Source: Candidatus Opimibacter skivensis
GTDB taxonomy: Bacteria; Bacteroidota; Bacteroidia; Chitinophagales; Saprospiraceae
NCBI GenBank assembly: GCA_016721905.1
Contig: JADKHH010000010.1
Span: forward strand, 62,001 to 126,000
DNA: 64,000 bases
Direction: 5' to 3'
This document shows positions 1 through 8,542 of the stretch, in pieces (positions within the stretch are counted from its first letter, which is position 1; every line of letters starts with the position of its first letter). The position numbers were made by a program, and so were the translations under genes. Under the pieces are notes generated by a model. That model saw only the letters and a program-made list of their open reading frames with translations, was not told the DNA's origin and did not search any database.

Positions 1-1
1 G

Positions 2-46
2 GAAGCGATGGCGCTGGTGCCTGAAGTATTTACTGGCCGGGAGTAG
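2..46 (+). CDS. possible C-terminal tail of a truncated gene
   Basis: A plus-strand frame open from the window edge ends at TAG (44-46) and would encode the last 14 residues of a protein, ending ...FTGRE. It overlaps by 17 bases the end of the convergent small membrane gene. Another plus frame is also open here, so this is only a possible gene end; no family can be recognised from so little. Confidence 0.22.
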   Translation, partial: EAMALVPEVFTGRE

Positions 47-266
47 TATCGTCTACCTCCTGCTCAGGTGGATTGAGTGCCATATAACTCATCACCAGGC
101 CACCGCCAATCATAAAGATTCTGATCAATATACCCCGTGGAGAACCCGGTTTGTCAATCCATGCCAGATAGCTGAGGTTTGCACCAATGAGTATGAGCAC
201 AAGGGACAAGACTCCCAGCACAAAAAGCAGGAAACCGAGAATCATAAAAAAGGTACGGAGACGCAT
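30..266 (-). CDS. small two-span membrane protein
   Basis: A 78-residue protein not recognised as any family. Seen: a short basic N-terminus (MRLR), a very hydrophobic segment at about residues 6-30, a short polar linker with KPGSPRG, a second hydrophobic segment at about 46-63, and an acidic tail (EQEVDDTTPGQ). The two-span layout with a basic start and a short connecting loop is typical of small inner-membrane proteins. No neighbour suggests a function. It is probably real because the hydrophobic pattern is coherent and the start codon is well placed, but it could not be assigned. Confidence 0.55.
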   Translation of the reverse strand: MRLRTFFMILGFLLFVLGVLSLVLILIGANLSYLAWIDKPGSPRGILIRIFMIGGGLVMSYMALNPPEQEVDDTTPGQ

Positions 267-383
267 AGCGGTGCAATGATAATGAAAAAAAGGCTATGCT
301 TCGACCTGCGGCGCGCTTCCTGGTGCGACAGCTCAGCAACCGGCTGAGGCGAAGGCTGAGGTGAGGTGCATTACATTTTTTTT

Positions 384-415
384 GTGTAGAGACGCGATTA
401 ATCGCGTCTCTACAC
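384..415. repeat. 32-bp perfect palindrome, GTAGAGACGCG family
   Basis: A perfect inverted repeat centred on GATTAATC with arms reading GTGTAGAGACGCG. It is flanked by a T-run on the left and an A-run on the right, extending the dyad. A half copy (GATTAATCGCGTCTCTAC) follows at about 432-449, and a second full 32-bp palindrome with the same core lies at 27083-27114. It looks like a REP/MITE-type dispersed element; it could also form a bidirectional terminator hairpin. The rest of 267-521 holds no convincing gene. Confidence 0.8.
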
Positions 416-483
416 TAAAAAAAATGCAACGTGATTAATCGCGTCTCTACAGAAAAGATTTGCTATTCATTTTAGTATTTAGT

Positions 484-521
484 GAGTCTTACTCTCTCAC
501 TCTCTTACTCTCTCACACGTC
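484..521 (-). repeat. short-word tandem repeat (GTGAGA type) at a gene 3' end
   Basis: Read on the minus strand, this continues from the stop codon of the saccharopine-dehydrogenase-like gene as a run of GTGAGA/GTAAGA words. The gene's last codons and stop (GTGAGAACGTGAGACGTG) already belong to the repeat. The same 14-base word GTGAGAACGTGAGA spans the stop codon of the GH17 gene at 39143 on the other strand. Confidence 0.7.
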
Positions 522-1658
522 TCACGTTCTCACGGTTTTGACATAGTTCACGTCTCTCTCTTTCAGGTACTGGAGTATATAATCAAAGCAAGCTTCATGC
601 TTACCAATCAATTCCGGAGGGAAAACGCCTTTTTCGGTGAAGAGTCCATCGAGAAACATATTGGCTGCAGCAGTTGCAGTATATCCTGTCGTCCTGGCCA
701 TGGAGGAGGTCTGGCTTATCGGATTGTATTCGTCATACAGATTGTATTCCACTATGAGTTTGTTGCCGTCTGCATCTATGCCGCGAAGGGTGACACGCAT
801 GACGGTCAATTCTTCTTCTGTCTCTCCGAGTTTCCATTCATTGAACAGGATCCGGCTGGTTACTTCTAATGGAACGACCTCGCTGCCTTTGACTTTTAAA
901 CTTTGTGTGGAAAAAAATCCGCTTTCCTTCAGGGCTCTGACTACATCAACATGTCCGGGATAGCGGAGTGTTTTCTCTTTCATATTGCTGATATGCGGCA
1001 TCGTGAAGAGAATAGATCGCAGGCCATCTGTATTGAAGGATTCCAGGGTGCCTACTTTGTCAAATTCAACGTACTCACAATCGGTGAGAGGTTCGCGCAC
1101 AATGATGTTTCCGTTTTCCACATAGCGGGCAGGACGGGTGTACTCTTCAATCACATCGATCGGTGAAAATGGGGCTTTGTAGAAAAATGGCCATTTCTTT
1201 ACTTTGGGAAGACCTCCTACGAGGCATTCGAAATCGGTGAGTTGTAGGATCTCGTTGTATCGTCCGAGGATGATATTATCCATCCCGGGGGCAACGCCAC
1301 AATCTACAATGGCCGTTACGCCTTTTTGTTTTGCGAGTTCATCCAGTTCGAGTGCATTCTCTGGAAAAAAGGAGATATCAATCACATTCTTGCCGGCTTC
1401 AATGATCGTCCTGAGCGTCTTAAAACCAAGAAAACCGGGAACAGCACAAATCACCAGGTCAAATCCGCTGACTGCTTTGCTGAGCTCATTAGCATCCTGC
1501 ACATCTAAGGGCATGACTTTCAGTGCCGGGTACTTTGTCCGAAGCTGATTGAGCCGCTGGGCATTGAGATCTGCTAGTGTGACATTATGTTTTTGCAGCA
1601 TGTCAGCTGCCATTGCGCTGCCTACCATGCCTGCACCGATTACGATGATATTTTTCAT
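522..1658 (-). CDS. saccharopine dehydrogenase family oxidoreductase
   Basis: A 378-residue NAD(P)-dependent oxidoreductase of the saccharopine dehydrogenase (Lys9-like) family. Seen: an N-terminal Rossmann fold with G-A-G-M-V-G at residues 8-13, a typical second acidic strand end (LADLNAQRL), and the family's FDLVICAVPGFLG and VIDISFF segments, followed by the catalytic/substrate domain. Family members act on saccharopine or related amino-acid adducts in lysine metabolism; the exact substrate here cannot be read from sequence. The start is at the first Met before the Rossmann strand. It is a single-gene unit: no close co-directional neighbour lies upstream. The 3' end runs into a GTGAGA-type repeat that includes the stop codon. 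Confidence 0.88.
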   Translation of the reverse strand: MKNIIVIGAGMVGSAMAADMLQKHNVTLADLNAQRLNQLRTKYPALKVMPLDVQDANELSKAVSGFDLVICAVPGFLGFKTLRTIIEAGKNVIDISFFPENALELDELAKQKGVTAIVDCGVAPGMDNIILGRYNEILQLTDFECLVGGLPKVKKWPFFYKAPFSPIDVIEEYTRPARYVENGNIIVREPLTDCEYVEFDKVGTLESFNTDGLRSILFTMPHISNMKEKTLRYPGHVDVVRALKESGFFSTQSLKVKGSEVVPLEVTSRILFNEWKLGETEEELTVMRVTLRGIDADGNKLIVEYNLYDEYNPISQTSSMARTTGYTATAAANMFLDGLFTEKGVFPPELIGKHEACFDYILQYLKERDVNYVKTVRT

Positions 1659-2425
1659 TTAATGCAATTTTTCCTGTGTTGATAAGGTGGCAAAGCTACT
1701 TTTAAAAACGCTAATTTTGATTTACGTTTTGCCTTGCTTTCCCATTACCCCAGTGGATTTAAACTTATTATTTATTAATTATTTCGCACGGAGAACACGG
1801 AGTGCACGGAGAAATATCTGACTCCTGGCAGTCCCTCTACTCTGAATATTTCGCGCAAAGAAGCAGAGGCGCAGTTTAGTTTTCACTTTCGAAAAAACCT
1901 TCCCACTTTTCATTCCCTGTTGGTTATTGGTTATTGAGTCAATGCTAAATTCCGTCTCCAGGCAGTCCATTTGTTTATCTCGCGCAAAGACGCAACGGCG
2001 CAGTTTAGATTTCACTATCGAAATAAATCCTTCTCACTTTTCATTCCGCACTGGGTACTTGTACTGACCGGAGTCGAAGTATTGGTTAATGAATCAAAGC
2101 AAAATCTGTGTCCAGACAATGCCTTTGTTTATCTCGCGCAAAGCGCACGGCCCGGTTGGATCCCCCACCCAAAAAAACCCCCCCCCCCTTTTTCCCCCCC
2201 CCCGGGGACCTCCTGTCCCGGCGGGGGGAGGAAGGGTTGATTAATTAAAAAAAAAAAACATTCCCCCCAAAGCCTGTCGCAAAGACGCAACGACGCAAAG
2301 GCGCAGTTAAGATTCCTCATTTAAAACATCCTTCTCACTTTTCATTCCTTGCTGGCTATTGGATATTGATTCAATGTTAATCCGTCTCCAGACAGACTCT
2401 CTGCTCTATGCTCTATGCCCTCTGC
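1659..2425. repeat. intergenic region of degenerate repeats and homopolymer runs
   Basis: About 770 bases without a convincing gene. Degenerate copies of a word close to CGCAAAGACGCAACGGCGCAG occur near 1855, 1984, 2137 and 2279, each associated with a segment resembling TTCTCACTTTTCATTCC. Between 2167 and 2262 the sequence is dominated by runs of C, T, G and A that may be assembly error. The last 25 bases (2401-2425), read on the minus strand, form a GCAGAGGGCATAGAGCATAG repeat abutting the stop codon of the next gene. Confidence 0.6.
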
Positions 2426-3970
2426 TTAACTTTCAAACCTCTTCAGAATCACCTCCCCAACTGTCTTCCCTTCAATACGGCTGTCAATCCAGGCTACAAT
2501 ATCAAGATGGTGAAAAGTGCGGCCTTCGAATGGATTTTTCTCAAGACGCAACACATCTTTCTTCAATGCATGCAGGTTGTGATTCAGTTGTTGTTTGCCA
2601 ACATCCAGGTTGTTTTTGAAAAACTGGAAGAGGACCATCTGCACTTCGTTGAGATCGCGCATCTTACTAAAAAAACGACCTACACTATCAACAAGGTGCT
2701 CCAATAGATTGAAGTGATGGAGTTCAAAATGGGCCATGAGGTGCATGAGTCTGGCATAGCATTGAATATCGGTACGCAGGTGTCCTGCAGATTGAAGGTT
2801 CAGGATTTTATTGAGATACTCTATGCTTTGCCCCGGATTACCTGATCCCAGGTATAACCATGCGGTCTTGTAGTTGAAAACCATGATCCGGTGGATATCA
2901 ATAAACCTTCCGTACTTTTTGATCAGCCTGTTGATCTCCGGTACGAGTTTCAATCCATCTTCGAAAGACCCTTCGATAAAATGACGATTGATCTTGGCGG
3001 TATATAAATAGAGGAAGCTGATGATCTGCCCGGTCATGTCGAAAAACTTCTCGTGCGATATAGTAAAGGCTTCAAATTTTTCCAGCGCCTTCACGTACCG
3101 GTTGTAATCACGCAAACTATAGAGAGAGGTCAGTTCATAGGACAATCCTCTCATGTACAACACCGGATCCTCCCGCATATGTGATGGATTGTCGTCAAAG
3201 GCTTTGACCCATAGCTCTGCATGATGATGGCATTTTTCAAAATCCAGCATGATATAGTAGTACCACATGTAGCATTGCTGCAGGTAGATCTCTTCGGTCA
3301 CCGAGAGATTGGCAGTCCGAACTTTTCGCAATTCGGATTCGAAATACTCCCGAAGCTGAAAGTGATCTTTTTCATCTCGGACGTGGCCTGTTTCGATATA
3401 CCATCCGTGGATCTTGATTTTGAGGTTTGACAGCAGGATCAGGTTGGAGACCCGGGCTTCCTGGTTTTCGGACTCAATAAGCAGGGTTTGTACTTTCCCA
3501 GATTTCTTACGGCTCCTGGTGATGTGACGCTCCTCAATAAACTTCTGAAACTCGATGATCTCGAGGCGGAGGAGATCATGGCCACCCTCCGGGAGCATCT
3601 CCTTGACGCGATCCAGTAGCTTGAAAGCCTGCAGATATAATCCCTTGCTATACAGGATGTGTGAGAAGTCTATCTGCTCTCTCACTTTAATAGATTCGAT
3701 ATTCTCGAAGATAAGCCGGAGGCTTTTCAATACCTGGGTGTAGAGGTGGCGCTTGATGTTGACAAACTGGGATTTGGGGATATCTCCCATCTTCTCGAGG
3801 ACCACCTCTTCATCATATTCTTCGATTTTGTCGAGGATATCAAAGAGCCGCACGTACAGGACGTCTTCATTGCTCTGCAAACGCTGCACATAGAGGCGAA
3901 AATTGCGCTTTTCAGCCTTTGTCAGGGACTTGATGATGGTAAATAACTGTTCAGATTGAGCTATGGGCAT
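2426..3970 (-). CDS. conserved helical protein of unknown function
   Basis: A 514-residue protein, not assigned to a family. It starts MPIAQSEQLFTIIKSLTKAEKRNF and is predicted from composition to be almost entirely alpha-helical, with heptad-like Leu/Ile spacing and several TPR-like helix pairs (for example CHHHAELWVKAF, YNRYVKALEKFEAF, IEYLNKILNL). There is no signal peptide or membrane span, so it is probably cytoplasmic. The opening, with many charged residues, resembles large Bacteroidota proteins of unknown function. It is divergent from glutamine synthetase, with 175 bases between the two starts, so the two may share a regulatory region; a functional link is only inference. A short-word repeat directly follows the stop codon on the coding strand. 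Confidence 0.75.
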   Translation of the reverse strand: MPIAQSEQLFTIIKSLTKAEKRNFRLYVQRLQSNEDVLYVRLFDILDKIEEYDEEVVLEKMGDIPKSQFVNIKRHLYTQVLKSLRLIFENIESIKVREQIDFSHILYSKGLYLQAFKLLDRVKEMLPEGGHDLLRLEIIEFQKFIEERHITRSRKKSGKVQTLLIESENQEARVSNLILLSNLKIKIHGWYIETGHVRDEKDHFQLREYFESELRKVRTANLSVTEEIYLQQCYMWYYYIMLDFEKCHHHAELWVKAFDDNPSHMREDPVLYMRGLSYELTSLYSLRDYNRYVKALEKFEAFTISHEKFFDMTGQIISFLYLYTAKINRHFIEGSFEDGLKLVPEINRLIKKYGRFIDIHRIMVFNYKTAWLYLGSGNPGQSIEYLNKILNLQSAGHLRTDIQCYARLMHLMAHFELHHFNLLEHLVDSVGRFFSKMRDLNEVQMVLFQFFKNNLDVGKQQLNHNLHALKKDVLRLEKNPFEGRTFHHLDIVAWIDSRIEGKTVGEVILKRFES

Positions 3971-4145
3971 AACAATAAGCTATAACACAAGATTCACGTT
4001 TACAGGCAAATATACATATTTATACGGTTTTAGCCATAACGTTAACCAAAATTATTGTTTTGCTTTCAGGCTACCTCTGCGTTTAGCTTTGTGCCATTAT
4101 ATTCTGAAAATCAATCATCCATTATCCTTCAAATCAATACTCTTT

Positions 4146-5165
4146 ATGGCTAAGTTAAAATTTGAATATATCTGGTTGGACGGCTACAAACCTGAACCAA
4201 ATCTAAGAAGTAAGACCAAGGTCATTGACATGGAAAGCTTCAATGGTGACGCCAAGAAACTACCTGAATGGTCATTCGATGGCAGCAGCACAATGCAGGC
4301 CAATGGACACGCTTCAGATTGTGTTCTCAGGCCAGTAGCTGCATACCCTGATCCACAACGCAAGAATGCATGGTTGGTGGTCGCAGAAGTATTCAATCCG
4401 GACGGAACCCCTCACCCAACTAACATGAGGAACCTGATCCCAAATGACACGGATGATTATTGGTTTGGATATGAGCAGGAATATGTACTTGAACTGGATG
4501 GTGCGCCGCTTGGTTTTCCTGCAGGAGGTTATCCTGCCCCACAAGGACCATACTATTGCGCAGTAGGATACACCAAAGTAGCTGGTCGTGACATCGTAGA
4601 AGAGCACATGGATGCTTGCCTCGAAGCAGGACTGGGTATTACAGGTATCAATGCTGAAGTGCTTCTAGGCCAGTGGGAATATCAGGTATTTGCAAAAGGT
4701 GGTAAAAAAGCTGCTGATGAGGTGATCCTGAGCCGTTACTTGTTATACAGGATTTCTGAAAAATATGGCGTTAAGATCAATATCCATCCGAAGCCGGTAT
4801 TAGGTGACTGGAACGGATCAGGCATGCACGTTAACTTCTCCAATGGAGAAATGCGTGAAGTGGGTGGCAAAGACCTTTTCGATGCGATCTGCGAAAGCTT
4901 CAGATCAGTGCACAAAGAACACATCGATGTATATGGTTCTGACAACCACCTCCGTCTGACTGGAAAGCATGAAACACAATCCATGCATACCTTCAGCTAC
5001 GGCGTGAGCGATCGTGGAGCATCAATTCGTATTCCGGTTCAAATTCCAACGAATGACTGGAAGGGTTACCTCGAAGACAGAAGGCCTGCTTCCAATGCAG
5101 ATCCTTATAAAGTTGCTGCAAGGATAATCAAGACCATACGAGGCGCCGAAGTGATGGCTTCCTAA
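4146..5165 (+). CDS. glnA: glutamine synthetase, type II
   Basis: A 339-residue type II (eukaryotic-like) glutamine synthetase: glutamate + ammonia + ATP to glutamine, cytoplasmic. Seen in order: the N-terminal beta-grasp region with WSFDGSSTMQA, the metal-binding segment WFGYEQEYVL, GPYYCAVG, the glutamate-binding GITGINAEVLLGQWEYQ region, KPVLGDWNGSGMHVNFS, and C-terminal SDRGASIRIP with RRPASNADPY. Length fits GSII (about 340-370), not GSI or GSIII. The frame is open 61 codons further upstream, but that stretch has no family similarity, so the internal ATG at 4146 (MAKLKFEYIWLDGY) is chosen. The gene is monocistronic and ends in a strong terminator. Confidence 0.95.
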   Translation: MAKLKFEYIWLDGYKPEPNLRSKTKVIDMESFNGDAKKLPEWSFDGSSTMQANGHASDCVLRPVAAYPDPQRKNAWLVVAEVFNPDGTPHPTNMRNLIPNDTDDYWFGYEQEYVLELDGAPLGFPAGGYPAPQGPYYCAVGYTKVAGRDIVEEHMDACLEAGLGITGINAEVLLGQWEYQVFAKGGKKAADEVILSRYLLYRISEKYGVKINIHPKPVLGDWNGSGMHVNFSNGEMREVGGKDLFDAICESFRSVHKEHIDVYGSDNHLRLTGKHETQSMHTFSYGVSDRGASIRIPVQIPTNDWKGYLEDRRPASNADPYKVAARIIKTIRGAEVMAS

Positions 5166-5207
5166 TAGGGAATTCACAACATTTATACTCATAATTTTTA
5201 TTGCCGG

Positions 5208-5240
5208 AGGCTAAGCTGGAAATCAGCTTAGCCTTTTTTT
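5208..5240 (+). terminator. rho-independent terminator of glnA
   Basis: A perfect 11-bp stem (AGGCTAAGCTG / CAGCTTAGCCT), a GAAAT loop and a T7 tract, 42 bases after the glnA stop codon. It is the clearest intrinsic terminator in the window. Confidence 0.92.
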
Positions 5241-5256
5241 ATTCCCACGCGCTGGT

Positions 5257-5505
5257 CGTGAGGCCACCGTGACCAGTGGCATTTCCCTCCTGGCGCAGCC
5301 GTTGTTGGTGTCCCCACCAACAACCACCGTAATCCCCGCTGGTGGTGAGGACACCAAGCCAGCGGCAATCGTAATCCCCGCTGGTGGTGAGGACACCAGG
5401 CCAGCGGCAATCGTAATCCCCGCTGGTGGTGAGGGACAGTAAACCCGGCTGGTGGTGAGGACAGTTCGACTTCGCTCTCTGCGGCGCACCAGGCCAGCGG
5501 CAATC
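5257..5505. repeat. tandem repeat of 42 bp, GGTGGTGAGGACACC family
   Basis: Roughly three head-to-tail copies of a 42-base unit containing CCCCGCTGGTGGTGAGGACA and CCAGCGGCAATC lie at about 5329-5455, with partial copies on both sides. Related units recur at about 44395-44480, 54602-54722, 55028-55063 and 55110-55133. The long minus-strand frames through this block are repeat-driven and are not called as genes. Confidence 0.8.
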
Positions 5506-5530
5506 CAATAATCTCCTATCTTCGTAGCCA

Positions 5531-7627
5531 ATGAAAATCCTGCCCCAGGCACGAAACTTATGTATCGGAATAGCTCTATTCCTGGGAATTACATTTGATG
5601 CAGAAGCACAAATCACCCAGGACTATCTCCAGCAGTTTATTGAATTTATCACCGAGAACCAGGATGGTGGTGAAGAGTTTGATTATTCTGAAATCGGCGA
5701 GGAGTTGGATGACTGGAGCCGCTCCCCTATCGATATCAACAGTCCTGAAGCTGCAATACTGGTACAGTGGAAAATTATCTCTGACAATGCCTACCGCAAT
5801 CTGCAGGACCACATATACCAGACCGGTCCACTCCTGGATCTCCTTGAGTTGCAATCAATATCAGGATTTGATCCTGAAATGATCAGGATCCTGAAGGTTA
5901 TCGCGACTGTGAAGGGCAGAGAAACACAGACCCAGTCAATACCTTTTGGACAGATGCTGATCCACGGCCAGAATGAAATATATCTGAGAGCAGGACGAAC
6001 AATCCAGGAGGCGGATGGGTACCTCGGTGAAGACCCTGCGTATGAAGGAAGTCCGGACAAACTCTACATGCGTTACAGGCACCGCAACTCTAATACCTTG
6101 AGTTATGGCATCACTGCGGAGAAAGATGCTGGGGAGGCTTTCTTCAGTGGCTCTAACCCACAAGGATTTGATTTCTATTCCTACCATTTTGCATTGCAGC
6201 AGTATAAACCATGGATGCCTGCCTTGATGATAGGAGATTTCAATGCCAACTTCGGACAAGGCCTGATCATGCATTCTGGTTTTGGTGCAGGCAAGAGTAG
6301 TTTCGTCACCGATGTCAAGCGTTCAGGCAATCCGCTCAGGCCCTACACTTCTGTTGAAGAAAATAATTTCCTGCGCGGAGTAGGGATAACGTTAAAACCT
6401 GCTGACAACTTTACGATCACTGTGTTGGGTAGCCACCATAATCGTGATGGGAACCTGACGATTGATACAGTCTTTGAAGATGGACAGATAGAAAATATTG
6501 GTGAAGACATCACGAGTCTCCAGACCTCCAACCTGCATCGTACGGAGGCTGAAATAGCGGATGAAGATGCGATCGACCTTACGCAGGGAGGGATCAGCGT
6601 ATCCTACACAAACCGGCGTGCACATCTGGCCATCAATGGGCTTCATTCAAGATTGAGTGTTCCGCTCAACCGAAATCCTGAGTTATACAATCAATACTAT
6701 TTCAATGGTGACAACCTGACCAATGCAAGCCTTGACTATGGCTTGTGGTTTGGTGGGCTACATTTCTTTGGCGAGACTGCCATGAGTGACAATGGAGCTA
6801 TTGCTACCCTCAATGGTTTGCTTGCAGGCCTTGATCGTCATATTACTGCCGCCGTTTTATTCCGTTCGTACGCCCGCGACTACCAGGCCTTGACGCCAAA
6901 CGCCTTTGGAGAGACCTCGCAGGCTAATAATGAAACTGGATTGTATACAGGCTTAGAGATAACTCCTTCTGGACGTTGGAAAATCCAACTCTACCAGGAC
7001 ATCTGGTCTCATCCATGGCTGCGCTATAACATCGACAGTCCGACGGAAGGAACAGAATATTTTGGAAGAGTAACTTATACTGTTAAACGGAGACTTGAAA
7101 TATACGGACAGTACCGGAGCAAACGTAATGCTGTCAATTCACGACCAACAGGTGATGCCATCACACAAGTTGTGGACCAGACCCGTTCACAAGTGCGATT
7201 GCACATGAACAACATACTCACCAAAGGGATCCAGCTTCGGACCAGGATGGAATGGTCCTCCTATGCTATACCCGGAGAAAAGCAACAAGGATTTATGATC
7301 TACCAGGATGCCGTGTATAGTCCGCTGGCATCTCCATGGACCTTTAGTGCCAGAGTCACTTTGTTTGATACAGACGATTATGACTCCCGTATCTATACTT
7401 ATGAAAATGATCTGATCTACTATTACGCTATTCCTGCTTTTAGTGACCAGGGTTCAAGATTCTATATCAATGTACGGTACAAAGGCATCCGAAATCTTAC
7501 TGCGGAAATAAAGTTTGCACAAACCCGTCAACTGGATGTCACTTCGATCGGAAGTGGCAATGATGAGATACAAGGAAATATAAGATCAGAGATCAGGGCG
7601 CAGGTGATTTATAGGTTTGATAATTGA
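5531..7627 (+). CDS. helix-hairpin-helix outer-membrane protein
   Basis: A 698-residue predicted outer-membrane protein. Seen: a signal peptide ending near DAEAQ (residue 27); two ComEA-like helix-hairpin-helix segments at about residues 58-125 (SPIDINSPEAAILVQW, then LLDLLELQSISGFDPEMIRIL); then a long beta-rich region with alternating aromatic strands (LYMRYRHRN, LEIYGQYRSK, RFYINVRYKG) ending in a terminal strand VIYRFDN, as in beta-barrels. Bacteroidota carry this HhH-plus-barrel arrangement widely. Its role is not established; whether it binds DNA is unknown. The start Met precedes a normal signal sequence. The stop codon is followed immediately by AGCTATCAG-type repeats. Confidence 0.8.
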   Translation: MKILPQARNLCIGIALFLGITFDAEAQITQDYLQQFIEFITENQDGGEEFDYSEIGEELDDWSRSPIDINSPEAAILVQWKIISDNAYRNLQDHIYQTGPLLDLLELQSISGFDPEMIRILKVIATVKGRETQTQSIPFGQMLIHGQNEIYLRAGRTIQEADGYLGEDPAYEGSPDKLYMRYRHRNSNTLSYGITAEKDAGEAFFSGSNPQGFDFYSYHFALQQYKPWMPALMIGDFNANFGQGLIMHSGFGAGKSSFVTDVKRSGNPLRPYTSVEENNFLRGVGITLKPADNFTITVLGSHHNRDGNLTIDTVFEDGQIENIGEDITSLQTSNLHRTEAEIADEDAIDLTQGGISVSYTNRRAHLAINGLHSRLSVPLNRNPELYNQYYFNGDNLTNASLDYGLWFGGLHFFGETAMSDNGAIATLNGLLAGLDRHITAAVLFRSYARDYQALTPNAFGETSQANNETGLYTGLEITPSGRWKIQLYQDIWSHPWLRYNIDSPTEGTEYFGRVTYTVKRRLEIYGQYRSKRNAVNSRPTGDAITQVVDQTRSQVRLHMNNILTKGIQLRTRMEWSSYAIPGEKQQGFMIYQDAVYSPLASPWTFSARVTLFDTDDYDSRIYTYENDLIYYYAIPAFSDQGSRFYINVRYKGIRNLTAEIKFAQTRQLDVTSIGSGNDEIQGNIRSEIRAQVIYRFDN

Positions 7628-7846
7628 AAGAGCTATCAGCTGTCAGCCGTCAGCTATCAGTGTTTGAGCTGCCAGCTGCCAGCTGCCAGACTATTTCACT
7701 CACGACTCACGACTCACGCATTTTAGCTGCCAGCTTCCAGCTGCCAGAGTATGGGGGTTCCGACTCACTCCACTCTGTCCCTACTCCCCCACCCACTCAC
7801 AACTCACCCCACACTCACCACAACCACTCCGCCACACTTTCACAAC
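7628..7846 (+). repeat. short-word repeats (AGCTATCAG, CAGCTGCCAG, ACTCAC types)
   Basis: Starting four bases after the stop codon of the HhH protein the sequence is composed of AGCTATCAGCTGTCAGC words, then GCCAGCTGCCAGCTGCC, then ACTCACGACTCACGACTC and CACAACTCACCCC words. The stretch lies between convergent genes and holds no credible reading frame. Confidence 0.75.
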
Positions 7847-8395
7847 TCACTTAAGCTCAGCAACCGGAATCAGATTTACATAATCCCAGTAGGATGTCAC
7901 ATTGACTATCTTCCAGACACCGCCTATTTTTTCCATCAATCTGGTTTCGAGGGATGGAGTGTACATGTTCATTTCAGGATTGATGTTGTATTGGTTCCAG
8001 CTCAGGTAGGACAGGCCGGCGTTGAAAAATTTGACTTTCATATTTCTTCGCTCTACCTTAGGATGGCTGCTTCCATCGGGTGGCACGGGGTTATCCTCTA
8101 TATATTTCTTCGATCTGGCATCAATCTCGCCCCAGCCAACTTTAGCATTAAAAGTGCCGTCGGCATTGTTCCATGCCTGGAAAGCATAGTCTGTATGGGC
8201 AAAATGTGCCTTCCAGCATTCATAATCGCGCGCATAAAAGCAGGAGGTTTCATTTTCGATAATACTCATGATGGACTCCGTTTCACTCACCTGATCAAAG
8301 GTAGGGGTTGGCCCATTTGCTGTTTGGGAATTATCAGATTTACAGGATCCGATGAACAGGGTAAAGGCCAGTAGGAAATAGGTCAGTTTATACAT
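7847..8395 (-). CDS. NTF2-like lipoprotein
   Basis: A 182-residue lipoprotein with an NTF2/SnoaL-like fold (inferred). Seen: start MYKLTYFLLAFTLFIGSCKSDN with lipobox F-I-G-S-C near residues 13-17; then a helical start (ETESIMSIIENETSCFYARDYECWKAHF) and paired beta strands with conserved tryptophans (LSYLSWNQYNIN, METR.., GGVWKIVNVTSYWD), the usual SnoaL/DUF4440 layout. The reading frame is open 15 codons upstream, but the internal Met at 8395 gives a clean lipoprotein signal and is preferred. It is the first gene of a long minus-strand series; no enzymatic residue pattern is clear. Confidence 0.75.
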   Translation of the reverse strand: MYKLTYFLLAFTLFIGSCKSDNSQTANGPTPTFDQVSETESIMSIIENETSCFYARDYECWKAHFAHTDYAFQAWNNADGTFNAKVGWGEIDARSKKYIEDNPVPPDGSSHPKVERRNMKVKFFNAGLSYLSWNQYNINPEMNMYTPSLETRLMEKIGGVWKIVNVTSYWDYVNLIPVAELK

Positions 8396-8542
8396 TTGAA
8401 TAGATTTAAAAATTCTGAAATCGCGTTTCGACTTTATCAATGGTTAAACATAAAGAAATCTAATTCAACAGACCCGTTTTCGTCATACAATTTATAGCAG
8501 GCTATTAAAATAAGCCAATGCCTCATAGAAAGCTCATTTGTA

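Noticed and set aside
3963..4145. 61-codon N-terminal extension of glutamine synthetase
   Set aside because: The family begins at the internal ATG; the extension has no similarity and the codon use looks non-coding.
5223..5616. Three overlapping minus-strand frames in the GGTGGTGAGGACACC tandem repeat
   Set aside because: The predicted proteins are only translated repeats and they lie opposite the terminator and the HhH gene start.
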